From: Streptomyces sp. DSM 110735
GTDB lineage: Bacteria > Actinomycetota > Actinomycetes > Streptomycetales > Streptomycetaceae
Length of the DNA stretch: 64,000 bases
Reading direction: 5' to 3'
Assembly (NCBI RefSeq): GCF_016482685.1
Contig: NZ_JACYHF010000022.1
Location: 37,442 to 101,441, forward strand
The notes under the pieces are model-generated. The model was not told the DNA's origin. It made no database searches and was given only the letters and a program-made list of their open reading frames with translations. Each line of letters opens with the position of its first letter. Position 1 is the stretch's first letter. The position numbers and the translations under genes were made by a program. Shown piece by piece: positions 43,295 to 51,584 of the stretch.

Positions 43295-43341
43295 TGTCAA
43301 CCTTCGGTTGACAGTGAGAGGGTGTCAACTTACGGTTGACA
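43295..43341 (+). promoter_or_regulatory. Twin palindromic operators over a leaderless promoter
   Basis: Two 19-bp TGTCAAC-N5-GTTGACA palindromes (43295-43313 and 43323-43341), centres 28 bases apart. A consensus -35 TTGACA (43308-43313), 17-base spacer and -10 TACGGT (43331-43336) end 6 bases before ATG 43343, so transcription should start at or next to the ATG. The operators cover both promoter elements. Confidence 0.85.
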
Positions 43342-43342
43342 C

Positions 43343-44134
43343 ATGGCGACCAACCCCAACATCACGTCATCCGTGCGCCTCGACGACCTCATCGCGGCGA
43401 TCAAGAAGGTGCACCCCGAACCCCTCGACCAGCTCCAGGACGCGGTGATCGCCGCCGACCACCTCGGTGACGTGGCCGACCATCTGATCGGTCACTTCGT
43501 GGACCAGGCACGCCGCTCGGGCGCCTCCTGGACCGACATCGGCAAGAGCATGGGCGTGACCCGGCAGGCGGCACAGAAGCGGTTCGTCGCGAAGGAGTCG
43601 GCGGACCTCGACCTGAGCCAGGGCTTCAGCCGCTACACCCCGCGCGCGCGGGCCGTGGTCATGGCCGCGCACAACGAGTCCGTGGCGGCCCGCAATCCGG
43701 AGGGCCGCCCCGAGCACCTGGTCCTCGGTCTGCTGGCCGAGCCGGAGGGCCTGGCGGCGAAGGCGATCACCGAGCAGGGCGTCCCGCTGGACGCCGTACG
43801 CCAGTCCGCGACCGCCGCGCTCCCGCCGGAGGCGGAGGACGTCCCGGACCTCATCCCCTACGGTCCCGACGCCAAGAAGGTCCTGGAACTGACCTTCCGC
43901 GAGGCGCTCCGCCTCGGCCACAACTACATCGGCACCGAGCACATCCTGCTCGCCCTGCTGGAGCACGAGAACGGCGAGGGCGTCCTCAGCGGGCTCGGCA
44001 TCACCAAGGACGCGAGCGAGCGATACGTGAACCGGGTGCTGGCGGCGATCCTGGAGCAGCGCAAGGAGGCGTCGGCGGCGGCGGAGGCTGCGGTGCATCC
44101 AGACGACGCGGAGGGGAACGCAGCGCAAGGCTGA
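43343..44134 (+). CDS. HTH and Clp N-terminal domain regulator-like protein
   Basis: A 263-residue protein. The N-terminal ~90 residues hold a helix-turn-helix (ASWTDIGKSMGVTRQAAQKRF, ~61-81). The remainder is a double Clp N-domain (YTPRARAVVMAAHNESVAARNPEGRPEHLVLGLLAEPEGLAAKAI; GPDAKKVLELTFREALRLGHNYIGTEHILLALLEHENGEGVL). There is no AAA+ module, so it is not a ClpC or ClpA unfoldase. The Clp N-domain could bind a stress signal or adaptor while the HTH binds DNA; the operators at its own promoter suggest autoregulation (inference). Apparently leaderless. Confidence 0.87.
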   Translation: MATNPNITSSVRLDDLIAAIKKVHPEPLDQLQDAVIAADHLGDVADHLIGHFVDQARRSGASWTDIGKSMGVTRQAAQKRFVAKESADLDLSQGFSRYTPRARAVVMAAHNESVAARNPEGRPEHLVLGLLAEPEGLAAKAITEQGVPLDAVRQSATAALPPEAEDVPDLIPYGPDAKKVLELTFREALRLGHNYIGTEHILLALLEHENGEGVLSGLGITKDASERYVNRVLAAILEQRKEASAAAEAAVHPDDAEGNAAQG

Positions 44135-44141
44135 CCGGGTA

Positions 44142-44173
44142 CGGCGGGCGGCTCCGCACGGCGCCGCCCGCCG
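44142..44173. terminator. Hairpin terminator after the HTH-ClpN gene
   Basis: Perfect 11-bp stem (44142-44152 with 44163-44173, CGGCGGGCGGC) and a 10-base loop, starting 8 bases after the stop. Confidence 0.85.
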
Positions 44174-44227
44174 CCCTGCTCCCGTAGCCCAGTCCCGTTG
44201 TCAGACCCCCCTGGCACACTCACGTAC

Positions 44228-45886
44228 ATGGCCGACCGGTGGGCGCTCGCTCCGGCCGAGGACGGTGGCGTGGACGTCGCCCCCCTCGGTCCGGACGGGC
44301 TGCCCGCCGGTCCGGTGCGTCGCGAGAGTGATCTCGCGCAGGCGGTGCGGAGCCGCCCGGAGGTGACGCGCTGGGTGTGGCGGTCGACCGCCGAGGTCTA
44401 CCCGCGACTGCTCGCCACGGGGGTGCGAGTCGAGCGGTGCTACGACGTCGAGGACGCCGAGACACTCCTGCTGGGCCACGAGGGGCGACACGGCGAGCCG
44501 CGCTCGGCCGCCGCCGCCCTGGCCCGCCTCCGGGGCGGCCCCGTGCCGCCCGACCCACCGCACCGCCCGGCGGACCGGGGCGCGCAGTCCTCCCTCTTCG
44601 AACCGGCGGCCACGCACATGCCGCTCCAGGACCTCCTGGAGGTCTACGCCGACCAGCAGCGAAGACACGACCGCACCACCCACCCCGACCGGATGCACCT
44701 GCTGACCACGGCCGAGTCGGCGGGGATGCTGGTGGCGGCCGAGATGAACCGTGCGGGGATGCCCTGGAGCGCCGAAGTGCACCGCGAGATGCTGCACGAC
44801 CTGCTCGGCGAGCGGTACGCGGGCGGGGGCGAGCCGCGCCGCCTCGCGGAACTGGCGGACGAGGTCTCGACTGCCTTCGGCCACCGGGTGCGCCCCGACC
44901 TGCCCGCCGAGGTGGTCAAGGCGTTCGCCAAGGCGGGCATCAAGGTGACCTCCACCCGCCGCTGGGAGCTGCGCTCGGTGGACCACCCGGCGGTGGAACC
45001 CCTCCTGGAGTACAAGCGGCTGTACCGCATCTGGGTGGCGCACGGCTGGTCCTGGCTGCGCGACTGGGTGCGCGACGGCCGCTTCCGGCCCGAATTCCAG
45101 GCGGGCGGCACGGTCACCGGTCGCTGGGTGACGAACGGCGGGGGCGCGCTGCAGATCCCCAAGGTGATCCGGCGCGCGGTGGTGGCCGACCCGGGCTGGC
45201 GGCTGGTGGTGGCCGACGCCGACCAGATGGAACCGCGCGTCCTGGCGGCGATCTCCCGCGACCCGGCCCTCATGGAGGTGGCGTCCCGCGAGAGCGACCT
45301 TTACCAGTCCGTCTCCGACCGCGCCTTCTCCGGCGACCGCGACCAGGCCAAGATCGCGGTGCTCGGCGCCATGTACGGCCAGACCTCAGGTGACGGCCTC
45401 AAGAACCTCGCCGCCCTGCGCCGCCGCTACCCCGCCGCCGTCGCCTACGTGGACGACGCCGCCCGCGCCGGTGAGGAGGGGCGCCTGGTCCGCACCTGGC
45501 TCGGTCGCACCTGCCCGCCCGCGATGACGTCCCCGGACGCGGCGGAGGAAGCGGGCATCCCCCTCGACGACTCCCCCGCCCCCGACGGCGGCGGCGCCCG
45601 CGCCCGCGGTCGCTTCACCCGCAACTTCGTCGTCCAGGGCAGCGCCGCCGACTGGACCCTCCTCCTCCTGGCCGCCCTCCGCCGCGCCTGCGCCCCCCTC
45701 GCCGCCGAACTGGTCTTCTTCCAGCACGACGAGGTGATCGTCCACTGCCCCGCGGAGGAAACCACCCAGGTGATCCAGGCCATCCAGCACGCCTCGGCCC
45801 TGTCCGCCCGCCTCACCTTCGGCGACACCCCGGTCCGCTTCCCGTTCACCACGGCGGCGGTGGAGTGCTACGCGGACGCGAAGTGA
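44228..45886 (+). CDS. Stand-alone family A DNA polymerase with exonuclease-like N-terminus
   Basis: A 552-residue PolA-like protein, shorter than DNA polymerase I and without the 5'-3' nuclease. The N-terminal ~190 residues resemble a degenerate 3'-5' exonuclease domain. The polymerase motifs are intact: A as LVVADADQMEPRVLAAIS, B as DRDQAKIAVLGAMYGQTSGDG, and C as FFQHDEVIVHC. It corresponds to the second polA-like gene of Streptomyces, usually called bifunctional 3'-5' exonuclease/DNA polymerase; a repair or damage-tolerance role is likely but inferred. ATG 44228. It is the last gene before the content changes to a biosynthetic cluster. Confidence 0.9.
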   Translation: MADRWALAPAEDGGVDVAPLGPDGLPAGPVRRESDLAQAVRSRPEVTRWVWRSTAEVYPRLLATGVRVERCYDVEDAETLLLGHEGRHGEPRSAAAALARLRGGPVPPDPPHRPADRGAQSSLFEPAATHMPLQDLLEVYADQQRRHDRTTHPDRMHLLTTAESAGMLVAAEMNRAGMPWSAEVHREMLHDLLGERYAGGGEPRRLAELADEVSTAFGHRVRPDLPAEVVKAFAKAGIKVTSTRRWELRSVDHPAVEPLLEYKRLYRIWVAHGWSWLRDWVRDGRFRPEFQAGGTVTGRWVTNGGGALQIPKVIRRAVVADPGWRLVVADADQMEPRVLAAISRDPALMEVASRESDLYQSVSDRAFSGDRDQAKIAVLGAMYGQTSGDGLKNLAALRRRYPAAVAYVDDAARAGEEGRLVRTWLGRTCPPAMTSPDAAEEAGIPLDDSPAPDGGGARARGRFTRNFVVQGSAADWTLLLLAALRRACAPLAAELVFFQHDEVIVHCPAEETTQVIQAIQHASALSARLTFGDTPVRFPFTTAAVECYADAK

Positions 45887-45932
45887 CGACCCTTCGATCC
45901 CTGCACAGCCCCGATTCCCCCTGACGCCAGTC

Positions 45933-45952
45933 GTGTGGTGGTCCCACCACAC
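45933..45952. promoter_or_regulatory. 20-bp near-perfect palindrome at the cluster edge
   Basis: Two 9-bp arms (GTGTGGTGG and CCACCACAC) separated by TC, between the polymerase gene and the IS701-like gene. Could be an operator or a tight terminator stem for the polymerase. GTGTGGTG-N3-CCACC recurs at 49435-49450 upstream of two other cluster genes. Confidence 0.5.
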
Positions 45953-46114
45953 CCGCACCCCACGGTGATTCCGTGGCTCCCTCCCGACGCGAACCTCTCG
46001 GGGTGACCCGGCAACCACCATGGCCCTCAGGTGTGTGTCCGGTACACCTCCCGCCTGCCGGACGTGGGACGTCAGTGTTGAAGGCACAGTCACATGCTGA
46101 CGAGCGGGGGAAGC

Positions 46115-47308
46115 ATGAACGCGAAGGTCGTCTCCAGCCATCGAATACGCGAAGTCACCCAGGACGTCACGCACTTGGGCGACGAGTTCGGCACTGCACT
46201 CTTCGCATCGCTGCGACGCAGCGACCAGCGGCTGAGAGCCCGGCACTATCTGAGTGGGCTGCTGGCCGCAAAGGGGCGCAAGTCGATCCGGAACATCGCG
46301 ACTCTCGTCGGCGGGGCCGCTGCCGAGCAGAGCCTGCACCACTTCATCAGCAGTTCCACGTGGGACTGGTCACCCATACGGGAAGCTCTCGCCGACCATG
46401 TGACGCGGGTGCTGGCGCCGCGCGCCTGGGTCGTACGCCCCCTCTTCATCGCGAAAGCAGGTGAGCACTCGGTCGGAGTGGAACGACAGTTCGCTCAGGA
46501 GTACGGGCAGATGCTCAACGGCCAGCTGGCCTTCGGCGCCTGGGCCGCGACCGAGGGAGCCGGCGTCCCTGTGCAATGGCGGTTGCACCTGCCCGACTCG
46601 TGGCTGGACGACGCGCGCAGGCGTCGCAGGGCGGAGATTCCCGACAACGTCCGGTGGGAGACTCCGGACGAGTGCGCGACCGTCACCGCGCTGACCGCGA
46701 CAGGGCGGTGGGAGGTACCCAGGCGCCCCGTGGTGCTGGACACCCATCCGACCGACCTCGCCGGCGTCATGCGGCCCTTCGTCGCAGCCCGAGTTCCGGT
46801 GCTCACCCGGGTCAACGGTGGCGCCCGCCTGATCGTGGCGGACCCCGCGATGCCCGGGTACCGGGCGGGCGCGCTCCCGGCCCGCCAGATCATGGAGTCC
46901 ATACAGGGTCTACGCCGCCCGCTGGAGACTCCCCAGGGATCAGTACGGCCCACCACGCTCTCGACGGCAGTCCGAGTACGGCTTCCCGGACCGGCCTCCG
47001 GACCTGAGCTACTGCTGATCGGTGAGTGGCACGAACGCGCGAAGGCACCGACCGCCCTGTGGCTGGCGTCGCGCGCGTCGGCACAGGTCGGCGACCTTGT
47101 ACGGCTGACCTGGCTCGCGCGACGCGTCGCACAGGACGAGAAGCGGATCGGCGAACAGGTGGGTATCCGGGACTTCGAGGGGCGCTCTTTCCGGGGCTGG
47201 CACCGACACATGACCCTGGCTTCCATCGCCCACGCGGTGACGGCGGTCCCGCACTTGGCGAGTGAGTCGGACGAACCGTGTTTCTCCGCGGGGCGACTCT
47301 CCGCCTGA
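46115..47308 (+). CDS. IS701-like transposase-derived protein, catalytically dead
   Basis: A 397-residue protein with the DDE fold of IS701-type transposases: RHYLSGLLAAKGRKSIRNIATLVG, AKAGEHSVGVERQFAQEYGQMLNGQLAFGAW, LHLPDSWLDDARRRRRAEIPDNVRWETPDE, and C-terminal DFEGRSFRGWHRHMTLASIAHA. By recalled family alignment the first catalytic Asp (VVDETGF in active members) lies at VVRPLFI, and the catalytic Glu (IERDF/IERDY) reads VAQDE, so transposition is not expected. No terminal inverted repeats or target duplication are seen. It may act as a DNA-binding regulator for the adjacent cluster (inference). ATG 46115 follows GGGGGAA; an ATG at 46094 with GAAGG is equally possible. Confidence 0.8.
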   Translation: MNAKVVSSHRIREVTQDVTHLGDEFGTALFASLRRSDQRLRARHYLSGLLAAKGRKSIRNIATLVGGAAAEQSLHHFISSSTWDWSPIREALADHVTRVLAPRAWVVRPLFIAKAGEHSVGVERQFAQEYGQMLNGQLAFGAWAATEGAGVPVQWRLHLPDSWLDDARRRRRAEIPDNVRWETPDECATVTALTATGRWEVPRRPVVLDTHPTDLAGVMRPFVAARVPVLTRVNGGARLIVADPAMPGYRAGALPARQIMESIQGLRRPLETPQGSVRPTTLSTAVRVRLPGPASGPELLLIGEWHERAKAPTALWLASRASAQVGDLVRLTWLARRVAQDEKRIGEQVGIRDFEGRSFRGWHRHMTLASIAHAVTAVPHLASESDEPCFSAGRLSA

Positions 47309-47311
47309 CAC

Positions 47312-49300
47312 TTATGAGGACGACTCCGACGGGGCCGACCCTCCGCTGCCCCGGGTCGGCCCTGTGCTCCCGTGCCGGTGCTGCAAGGTGCGCCGCGTGC
47401 GATGCAGCCGAAGAGCAAGCTGGATTTCGAGGGCACGTTCCGGCCCCTGCCAGTCCTCTCCGAGGAGTTCGGTGAGGCGATCCAACCGTCTGGACACCGT
47501 GTTGGGATGCACGTGCAGGTCCGACGCGGCGCGCGTCGGACTGGAGGAGGAGGCGAAATAGGCTTCAAGCGTACGGATCAGCTCGGTGAAACGCTGGGCG
47601 TCGTAATCCAGTACCGGGCCGATCACGGACTCGATGTAGTCGCCGACATCGTGAGTTTCCGAGAGCAGGACGCCAAGGAATCCCATCTGCTGCGGGGTGG
47701 CGACACAGCCCAGGTTGCCCAGCTCGGTGAGCGCTTCCAGGCAGCTGAGAGCCTCGCGGTGGGCCCGGGCCACGCGCCCCGGGCCCGAGACGGGTCCGGC
47801 CGCTCCGATCGTCACGGGGTGACCGACGAGCGGCGTGAGTTCTCTGGACACCGCCGTGGCCGCGCGCAGTGGATCCTCACCGGGAACGAGCAGCGTCACA
47901 CAGCCGTCCCGGAACCTCGTGAGCCCGGACACACGATGGGCGTACGACGATGCCCATGCCGCGGCTCGGCCTTCCGAACCGCCCTCCGGTCTGGCCACCA
48001 CCATCACATGCGGTTCGTCGATGGCGATGCCGAGTCGGCGTGCCCGCGTGATCAGTTGGCGTGGCTGCGACCGGATGTCGCTGAGCAACTCCTCCAGCAG
48101 TTCGTCACGGATCTGGTCGTGGGCGACGGTCGACGTGCGTTGCAGCAGCAGGATGAGAGCCACGGCCCGGGCGGTGAGCTGGAGCAGTCGTACTCCGAAG
48201 CCATCGGTGAGGGGTTCGTCGGGGACCAGCAGAATGGCGCCGAGGTTCTCCCCGCCGGCCGTGACCGGTGCCACCCAGCCACCGCTCTCGGACATGGGTA
48301 CGGGGCAGCCCGCGGCGTGGGCGTCATAGGTCCACCGGAGGACATCGTCCTCAACGAGTACGGGCGGCGTACCGGTCACCACGACCGTGCGCCCGACACA
48401 GTCCCTGACGACCAGAGCCCCCGACAGTTCCTTGGCCGCCGCTTCGGCGAGAGTCTGCGGATCGCATCCGTCGAGCACCAGGTCGATCAGCCGGATGTAA
48501 GCGGCCTCGACGCGACGTTGCACGCTGAGGCTGCTCCTGGCACGGGAGGTGTCCAGTTCCAGCTCGGTCACCTCGGCTCGAGTCTCCTCGAGCAGCCGGA
48601 CGCGCTCGATGGCGACGCCCGCGAGCTTGCCGAGCGAGCGCATGAGACTGATCTCGTCCGGCGTGAGGTGCCGTACCTTCCGGTCGGCCCCGTAAAGAGT
48701 GCCGAAAACCGTGGTGCCGTGGCCAAGGGGCACCGCCAGGATGGCATGCAGGCCCTCGGCCCTTACGACGGAATCGATGTCGGGGGAGTGCGGAATCTCC
48801 TTGTCGGCAAGGTAGTCCGGGCTCCAGGCGGGCGCCCCGGTCCGCTGCACCAGGCTGCCGAGGCCAGAGTCCTCGGAGGTTTCCAGGCCGACGCTGCGTG
48901 AGGTCGTCTCCCCCTCCGCCGCTCGGATGGAGGAGAACCCGGCATCGGCACTCGTGTGCCGCAGCCCTATGTACGCCATGTCGAAATTCAGCAGCCGACG
49001 TGCTCGCCGCGTGATCTCATGCAGGAGCGCGTCCATCCCGTGCACCAGGGTGAGATCGTGAGCGGTGTCCACCAGCGCGGCCAGTCCCGCCTCGCGCTGC
49101 TGCGCGTGACTGATCAGAGCTTGGACACGCGCGGCCAGTCGTACGGCTTGATCGAGCTCTGCGCGGCTGGTGTCGGACGCCCCTTCACGCCGGGCGTCGC
49201 GCAGCAGTTCCTCGAACCGCGCTGCCGGCGCCCGCTCGGCGAGCAGTTCCAGCACTGCCATCACGTCCGGCGAGGCGGCCGACCCCGGTCCCCCCGTCAT
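47312..49300 (-). CDS. GAF-domain PucR/CdaR-type transcriptional regulator
   Basis: A 662-residue regulator. A helical N-terminus (VMAVLELLAERAPAARFEELLRDAR) is followed by a GAF domain (~85-240: ALVDTAHDLTLVHGMDALLHEITRRARRLLNFDMAYIGLRH ... VPLGHGTTVFGTLYGADR), a coiled linker, a second sensor-like region (VVRDCVGRTVVVTGTPP), and the PucR C-terminal HTH (LIRTLEAYFASSSSPTRAASDLHVHPNTVSRRLDRLTELLGEDW). Such proteins respond to small aromatic or purine-like ligands. ATG 49300 is preferred: GGGGGG lies 4-5 bases upstream. Convergent with the IS701-like gene (3 bases apart) and divergent from the methyltransferase. Probable pathway regulator. Confidence 0.9.
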   Translation of the reverse strand: MTGGPGSAASPDVMAVLELLAERAPAARFEELLRDARREGASDTSRAELDQAVRLAARVQALISHAQQREAGLAALVDTAHDLTLVHGMDALLHEITRRARRLLNFDMAYIGLRHTSADAGFSSIRAAEGETTSRSVGLETSEDSGLGSLVQRTGAPAWSPDYLADKEIPHSPDIDSVVRAEGLHAILAVPLGHGTTVFGTLYGADRKVRHLTPDEISLMRSLGKLAGVAIERVRLLEETRAEVTELELDTSRARSSLSVQRRVEAAYIRLIDLVLDGCDPQTLAEAAAKELSGALVVRDCVGRTVVVTGTPPVLVEDDVLRWTYDAHAAGCPVPMSESGGWVAPVTAGGENLGAILLVPDEPLTDGFGVRLLQLTARAVALILLLQRTSTVAHDQIRDELLEELLSDIRSQPRQLITRARRLGIAIDEPHVMVVARPEGGSEGRAAAWASSYAHRVSGLTRFRDGCVTLLVPGEDPLRAATAVSRELTPLVGHPVTIGAAGPVSGPGRVARAHREALSCLEALTELGNLGCVATPQQMGFLGVLLSETHDVGDYIESVIGPVLDYDAQRFTELIRTLEAYFASSSSPTRAASDLHVHPNTVSRRLDRLTELLGEDWQGPERALEIQLALRLHRTRRTLQHRHGSTGPTRGSGGSAPSESSS

Positions 49301-49427
49301 TAAACCCCCCGTGATCAGGCATGTCGTCGCCTGAGAGCCTAAGCTCGAGGCACGACGGCTGCAATCGTTCGCCCGATACGGTCGCACAGGAGTTCGCTGG
49401 ATGGTGGCCGTCTCACCACTCTGCGTG

Positions 49428-49450
49428 GTCAGGTGTGTGGTGCCGCCACC
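49428..49450. promoter_or_regulatory. Possible shared operator in the PucR-methyltransferase gap
   Basis: GTCAGGTGTGTGGTG with CCACC following. The 11-mer TCAGGTGTGTG (49429-49439) also occurs at 46027-46037, 88 bases before the IS701-like gene. GTGTGGTG-N3-CCACC matches the palindrome at 45933-45952. Short, so suggestive only. Confidence 0.35.
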
Positions 49451-49572
49451 TGCCGCTCGTCCGGGTCGGCGCGGAAGGATCGGGCCGGGGCCCGTAGGCA
49501 CCGGGACGTGAAGAGTGACCGGGAACGCCACAGGCGCTTTCTCCGGAGCACAGAGGGGAACGTCGGGACGGG

Positions 49573-50361
49573 ATGTCCGAAATCAAGAGCTATCTGCGTT
49601 CACTCGAGCGCAGCCGCGACTCCATGCGAGCCGAGAACCGGCCCAAGGTCTTCTCGCTGCGCGGACGGGAGTGGGACCTGTGCGACACGGTCTTCGCACC
49701 CCTGCACGCGGGCACCACCGAGATTGTTCTCGACATACTCGGCCTCTCCGACCCCACGCACCCGTGGCGGGGCACTTTTCTGGAGATCGGCTGTGGCACC
49801 GGAGTCGTCGCCGTGACAGCGGCACTGGCGGGCTGCGAGAGGGTCATCGCCTCGGACATCAACCCGGCCGCGGTGGCCAACGCCGCGCTCAACGCGCGGC
49901 GGCACGAGGTCGCCGACCGGCTCCAAGCCGTGCACAGCGACCTTTTTGAAGACCTGCCCGCGGAGCTCCGCTTCGACACCATCATCTGGAGCTCTCCCTA
50001 CGTCCGCGCACCGGAGGACTTCCAGTTCGGCACTCCCCTCGAACGCGCGTATGTGGACCCCGGATACCAGGCGCATCACAGATATGTGGATGAGGCCCCA
50101 CGCCGGCTGACAGACGGCGGCAGGGCTCTCCTGCACTTCAGCAGTCGGGGAGACATGGAGGGACTGCGCCGGATCGCCGAGGAGACGGGACGCCGGCTGC
50201 GCATACTCAGCAGGAGTGTGGTGGTCGACAGGGACGATCTGGTCGAGCATTTCCTGGTGGAAGTACGTGCCGACGGAAAGACGCCTGAGACACGCGACAC
50301 GACTGGGCGCGAGGAAGCGTCCGGGGCCAGGCACGCGCGCACGATGCCTCAGCCCGCCTGA
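49573..50361 (+). CDS. Class I SAM-dependent methyltransferase, HemK/PrmC-like fold
   Basis: A 262-residue methyltransferase: SAM motif GTFLEIGCGTGVVAVTAALAGCERVIASDINPAAVANAALNARRHEV (residues ~68-115), acidic SDLFEDLP and IIWSSPYVR, where an SSPY replaces the NPPY of glutamine or adenine N-methylases. That resembles HemK-type enzymes, but no release factor gene is near and the SSPY change argues for another acceptor, such as a small-molecule N or O atom (inference). Divergent from the PucR regulator; its end overlaps the transaldolase-like gene by 13 bases (convergent). Confidence 0.8.
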   Translation: MSEIKSYLRSLERSRDSMRAENRPKVFSLRGREWDLCDTVFAPLHAGTTEIVLDILGLSDPTHPWRGTFLEIGCGTGVVAVTAALAGCERVIASDINPAAVANAALNARRHEVADRLQAVHSDLFEDLPAELRFDTIIWSSPYVRAPEDFQFGTPLERAYVDPGYQAHHRYVDEAPRRLTDGGRALLHFSSRGDMEGLRRIAEETGRRLRILSRSVVVDRDDLVEHFLVEVRADGKTPETRDTTGREEASGARHARTMPQPA

Positions 50362-51464
50362 ACCACCGTCAACAACCGCTCCCACACAGCACGTTCCCTT
50401 TCGATCGCCGCGACCTCCAGGTCCCGCGCGATCGAGTCGAAGGTGACGCCCACCCGTCCGAGTTCGTCCAACGTCCGGCAGGCGGAGCCATGCTCGCCGG
50501 ACAGCGTGTCGCCGTGGAATCCCTCACGGTGCCGCAGTTCTTCGAGTGCCGCCTGGGGAAGCGCGTGGGAGGTCATCCAGGCGATGACCCGCTCGACCCG
50601 GTCCAGTGCGGACCGAGGGGATTCCGGTGCGTTCTCCGAGGTCCAGAGGAGCCGTTGGGGACGGGCCCCCTCGGCCACGAGTGAGCGCCAGTCGGAACAG
50701 CCGAGGCTCTCCTCATAGCGGTGGTAGACGAGCTGGGCGACGGCCACCCCGGCATACCCGCGCAGCACTGCGGCGTGGGGCCTCGCCGGACCGTCCAGCA
50801 GGGCATCGACACCCGCGTTCAGGTGGCCGACGTCCACGGAGACGAGGGAGGCGACGGCGGACGCCGTGTGCCCGTCGGCCGTGGCACGTTCCAGGCCGCG
50901 GAAATAGGCATCCACCGCCTGGACATACCGTGGAACGGAGTAGACGGAGGCGATGTGCACCCCGACCCCGTGCGCCAGCAGTTCGCCGACGGCGACGAGA
51001 CCTTCGCCCGTGGCCGGGATCCTGATCAGCAGGTTGGGGCGGTCGACCAGCTCCGCGAGCCGCTTGGACCGGCCTGTCACCGCCTCGGCGTCCGAGGCGA
51101 GGCCGGGCGCGATGCCGAGCGAGACCCAGCCCTGCATACCGTTCGTCGCCCGGAACACGGGTTCCAGAGCCGTACAGGCCGCCCGGGCGTCCTCGGCGAG
51201 GAGTGCGTAGACGCGTTCCTCCGCGGAGGCGGCCGTGGTCGAAAGCCGGTTCAGCTGATCGTGATAAGCGGTGGTGTCGGTCATCGCCCGCACAACGGCC
51301 GCGGGCCGGGAGACAACCCCACCCACCAGCCCTTCGGCCACCAGTCTCTCCAGGCTGCCGTCGAGCAGCCGGCCACGGTGGAAGTCGTCCAGCCAGAGCC
51401 CGACCCCCTCCGCCGTGAGCTGTTCCAGCACACCACCGCGTTTCGAGCGCGACCAAGTGGCCAA
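50349..51464 (-). CDS. Transaldolase-like protein lacking the Schiff-base lysine
   Basis: A 371-residue protein alignable along its length with actinobacterial transaldolase: LTAEGVGLWLDDFHRGRLLDGSLERLV, VDRPNLLIRIPATGEGLVAV, GYAGVAVAQLVYHRYEE, and C-terminal VTFDSIARDLEVAAIERERAVWERLL. Active-site positions are altered: the IKIPAT lysine is Arg148 (LIRIPAT), TTNPS reads VSRPA, NVTLIFS reads HIASVYS, and the WASTxxK lysine is missing (LLWTSENAPES). Normal transaldolase activity is unlikely. TTG start, with GGAGG 6 bases upstream. Divergent from the cupin gene. Possible roles: structural partner, sugar-phosphate sensor, or new chemistry. Confidence 0.85.
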   Translation of the reverse strand: MATWSRSKRGGVLEQLTAEGVGLWLDDFHRGRLLDGSLERLVAEGLVGGVVSRPAAVVRAMTDTTAYHDQLNRLSTTAASAEERVYALLAEDARAACTALEPVFRATNGMQGWVSLGIAPGLASDAEAVTGRSKRLAELVDRPNLLIRIPATGEGLVAVGELLAHGVGVHIASVYSVPRYVQAVDAYFRGLERATADGHTASAVASLVSVDVGHLNAGVDALLDGPARPHAAVLRGYAGVAVAQLVYHRYEESLGCSDWRSLVAEGARPQRLLWTSENAPESPRSALDRVERVIAWMTSHALPQAALEELRHREGFHGDTLSGEHGSACRTLDELGRVGVTFDSIARDLEVAAIERERAVWERLLTVVQAG

Positions 51465-51584
51465 TGACTGCCTCCACTTCAGCAGCCGGACAGACGTAAA
51501 GGGCAGCCGTCATCCTACGGCCTCGAATTACACGCCCATACATTGAGTGATAACGACCGAGTTACCGAGCGGTCACATCGCGGA

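Noticed and set aside
46115..47308. A complete, active insertion sequence
   Set aside because: No terminal inverted repeats or target duplications were found around the gene and catalytic residues appear lost.
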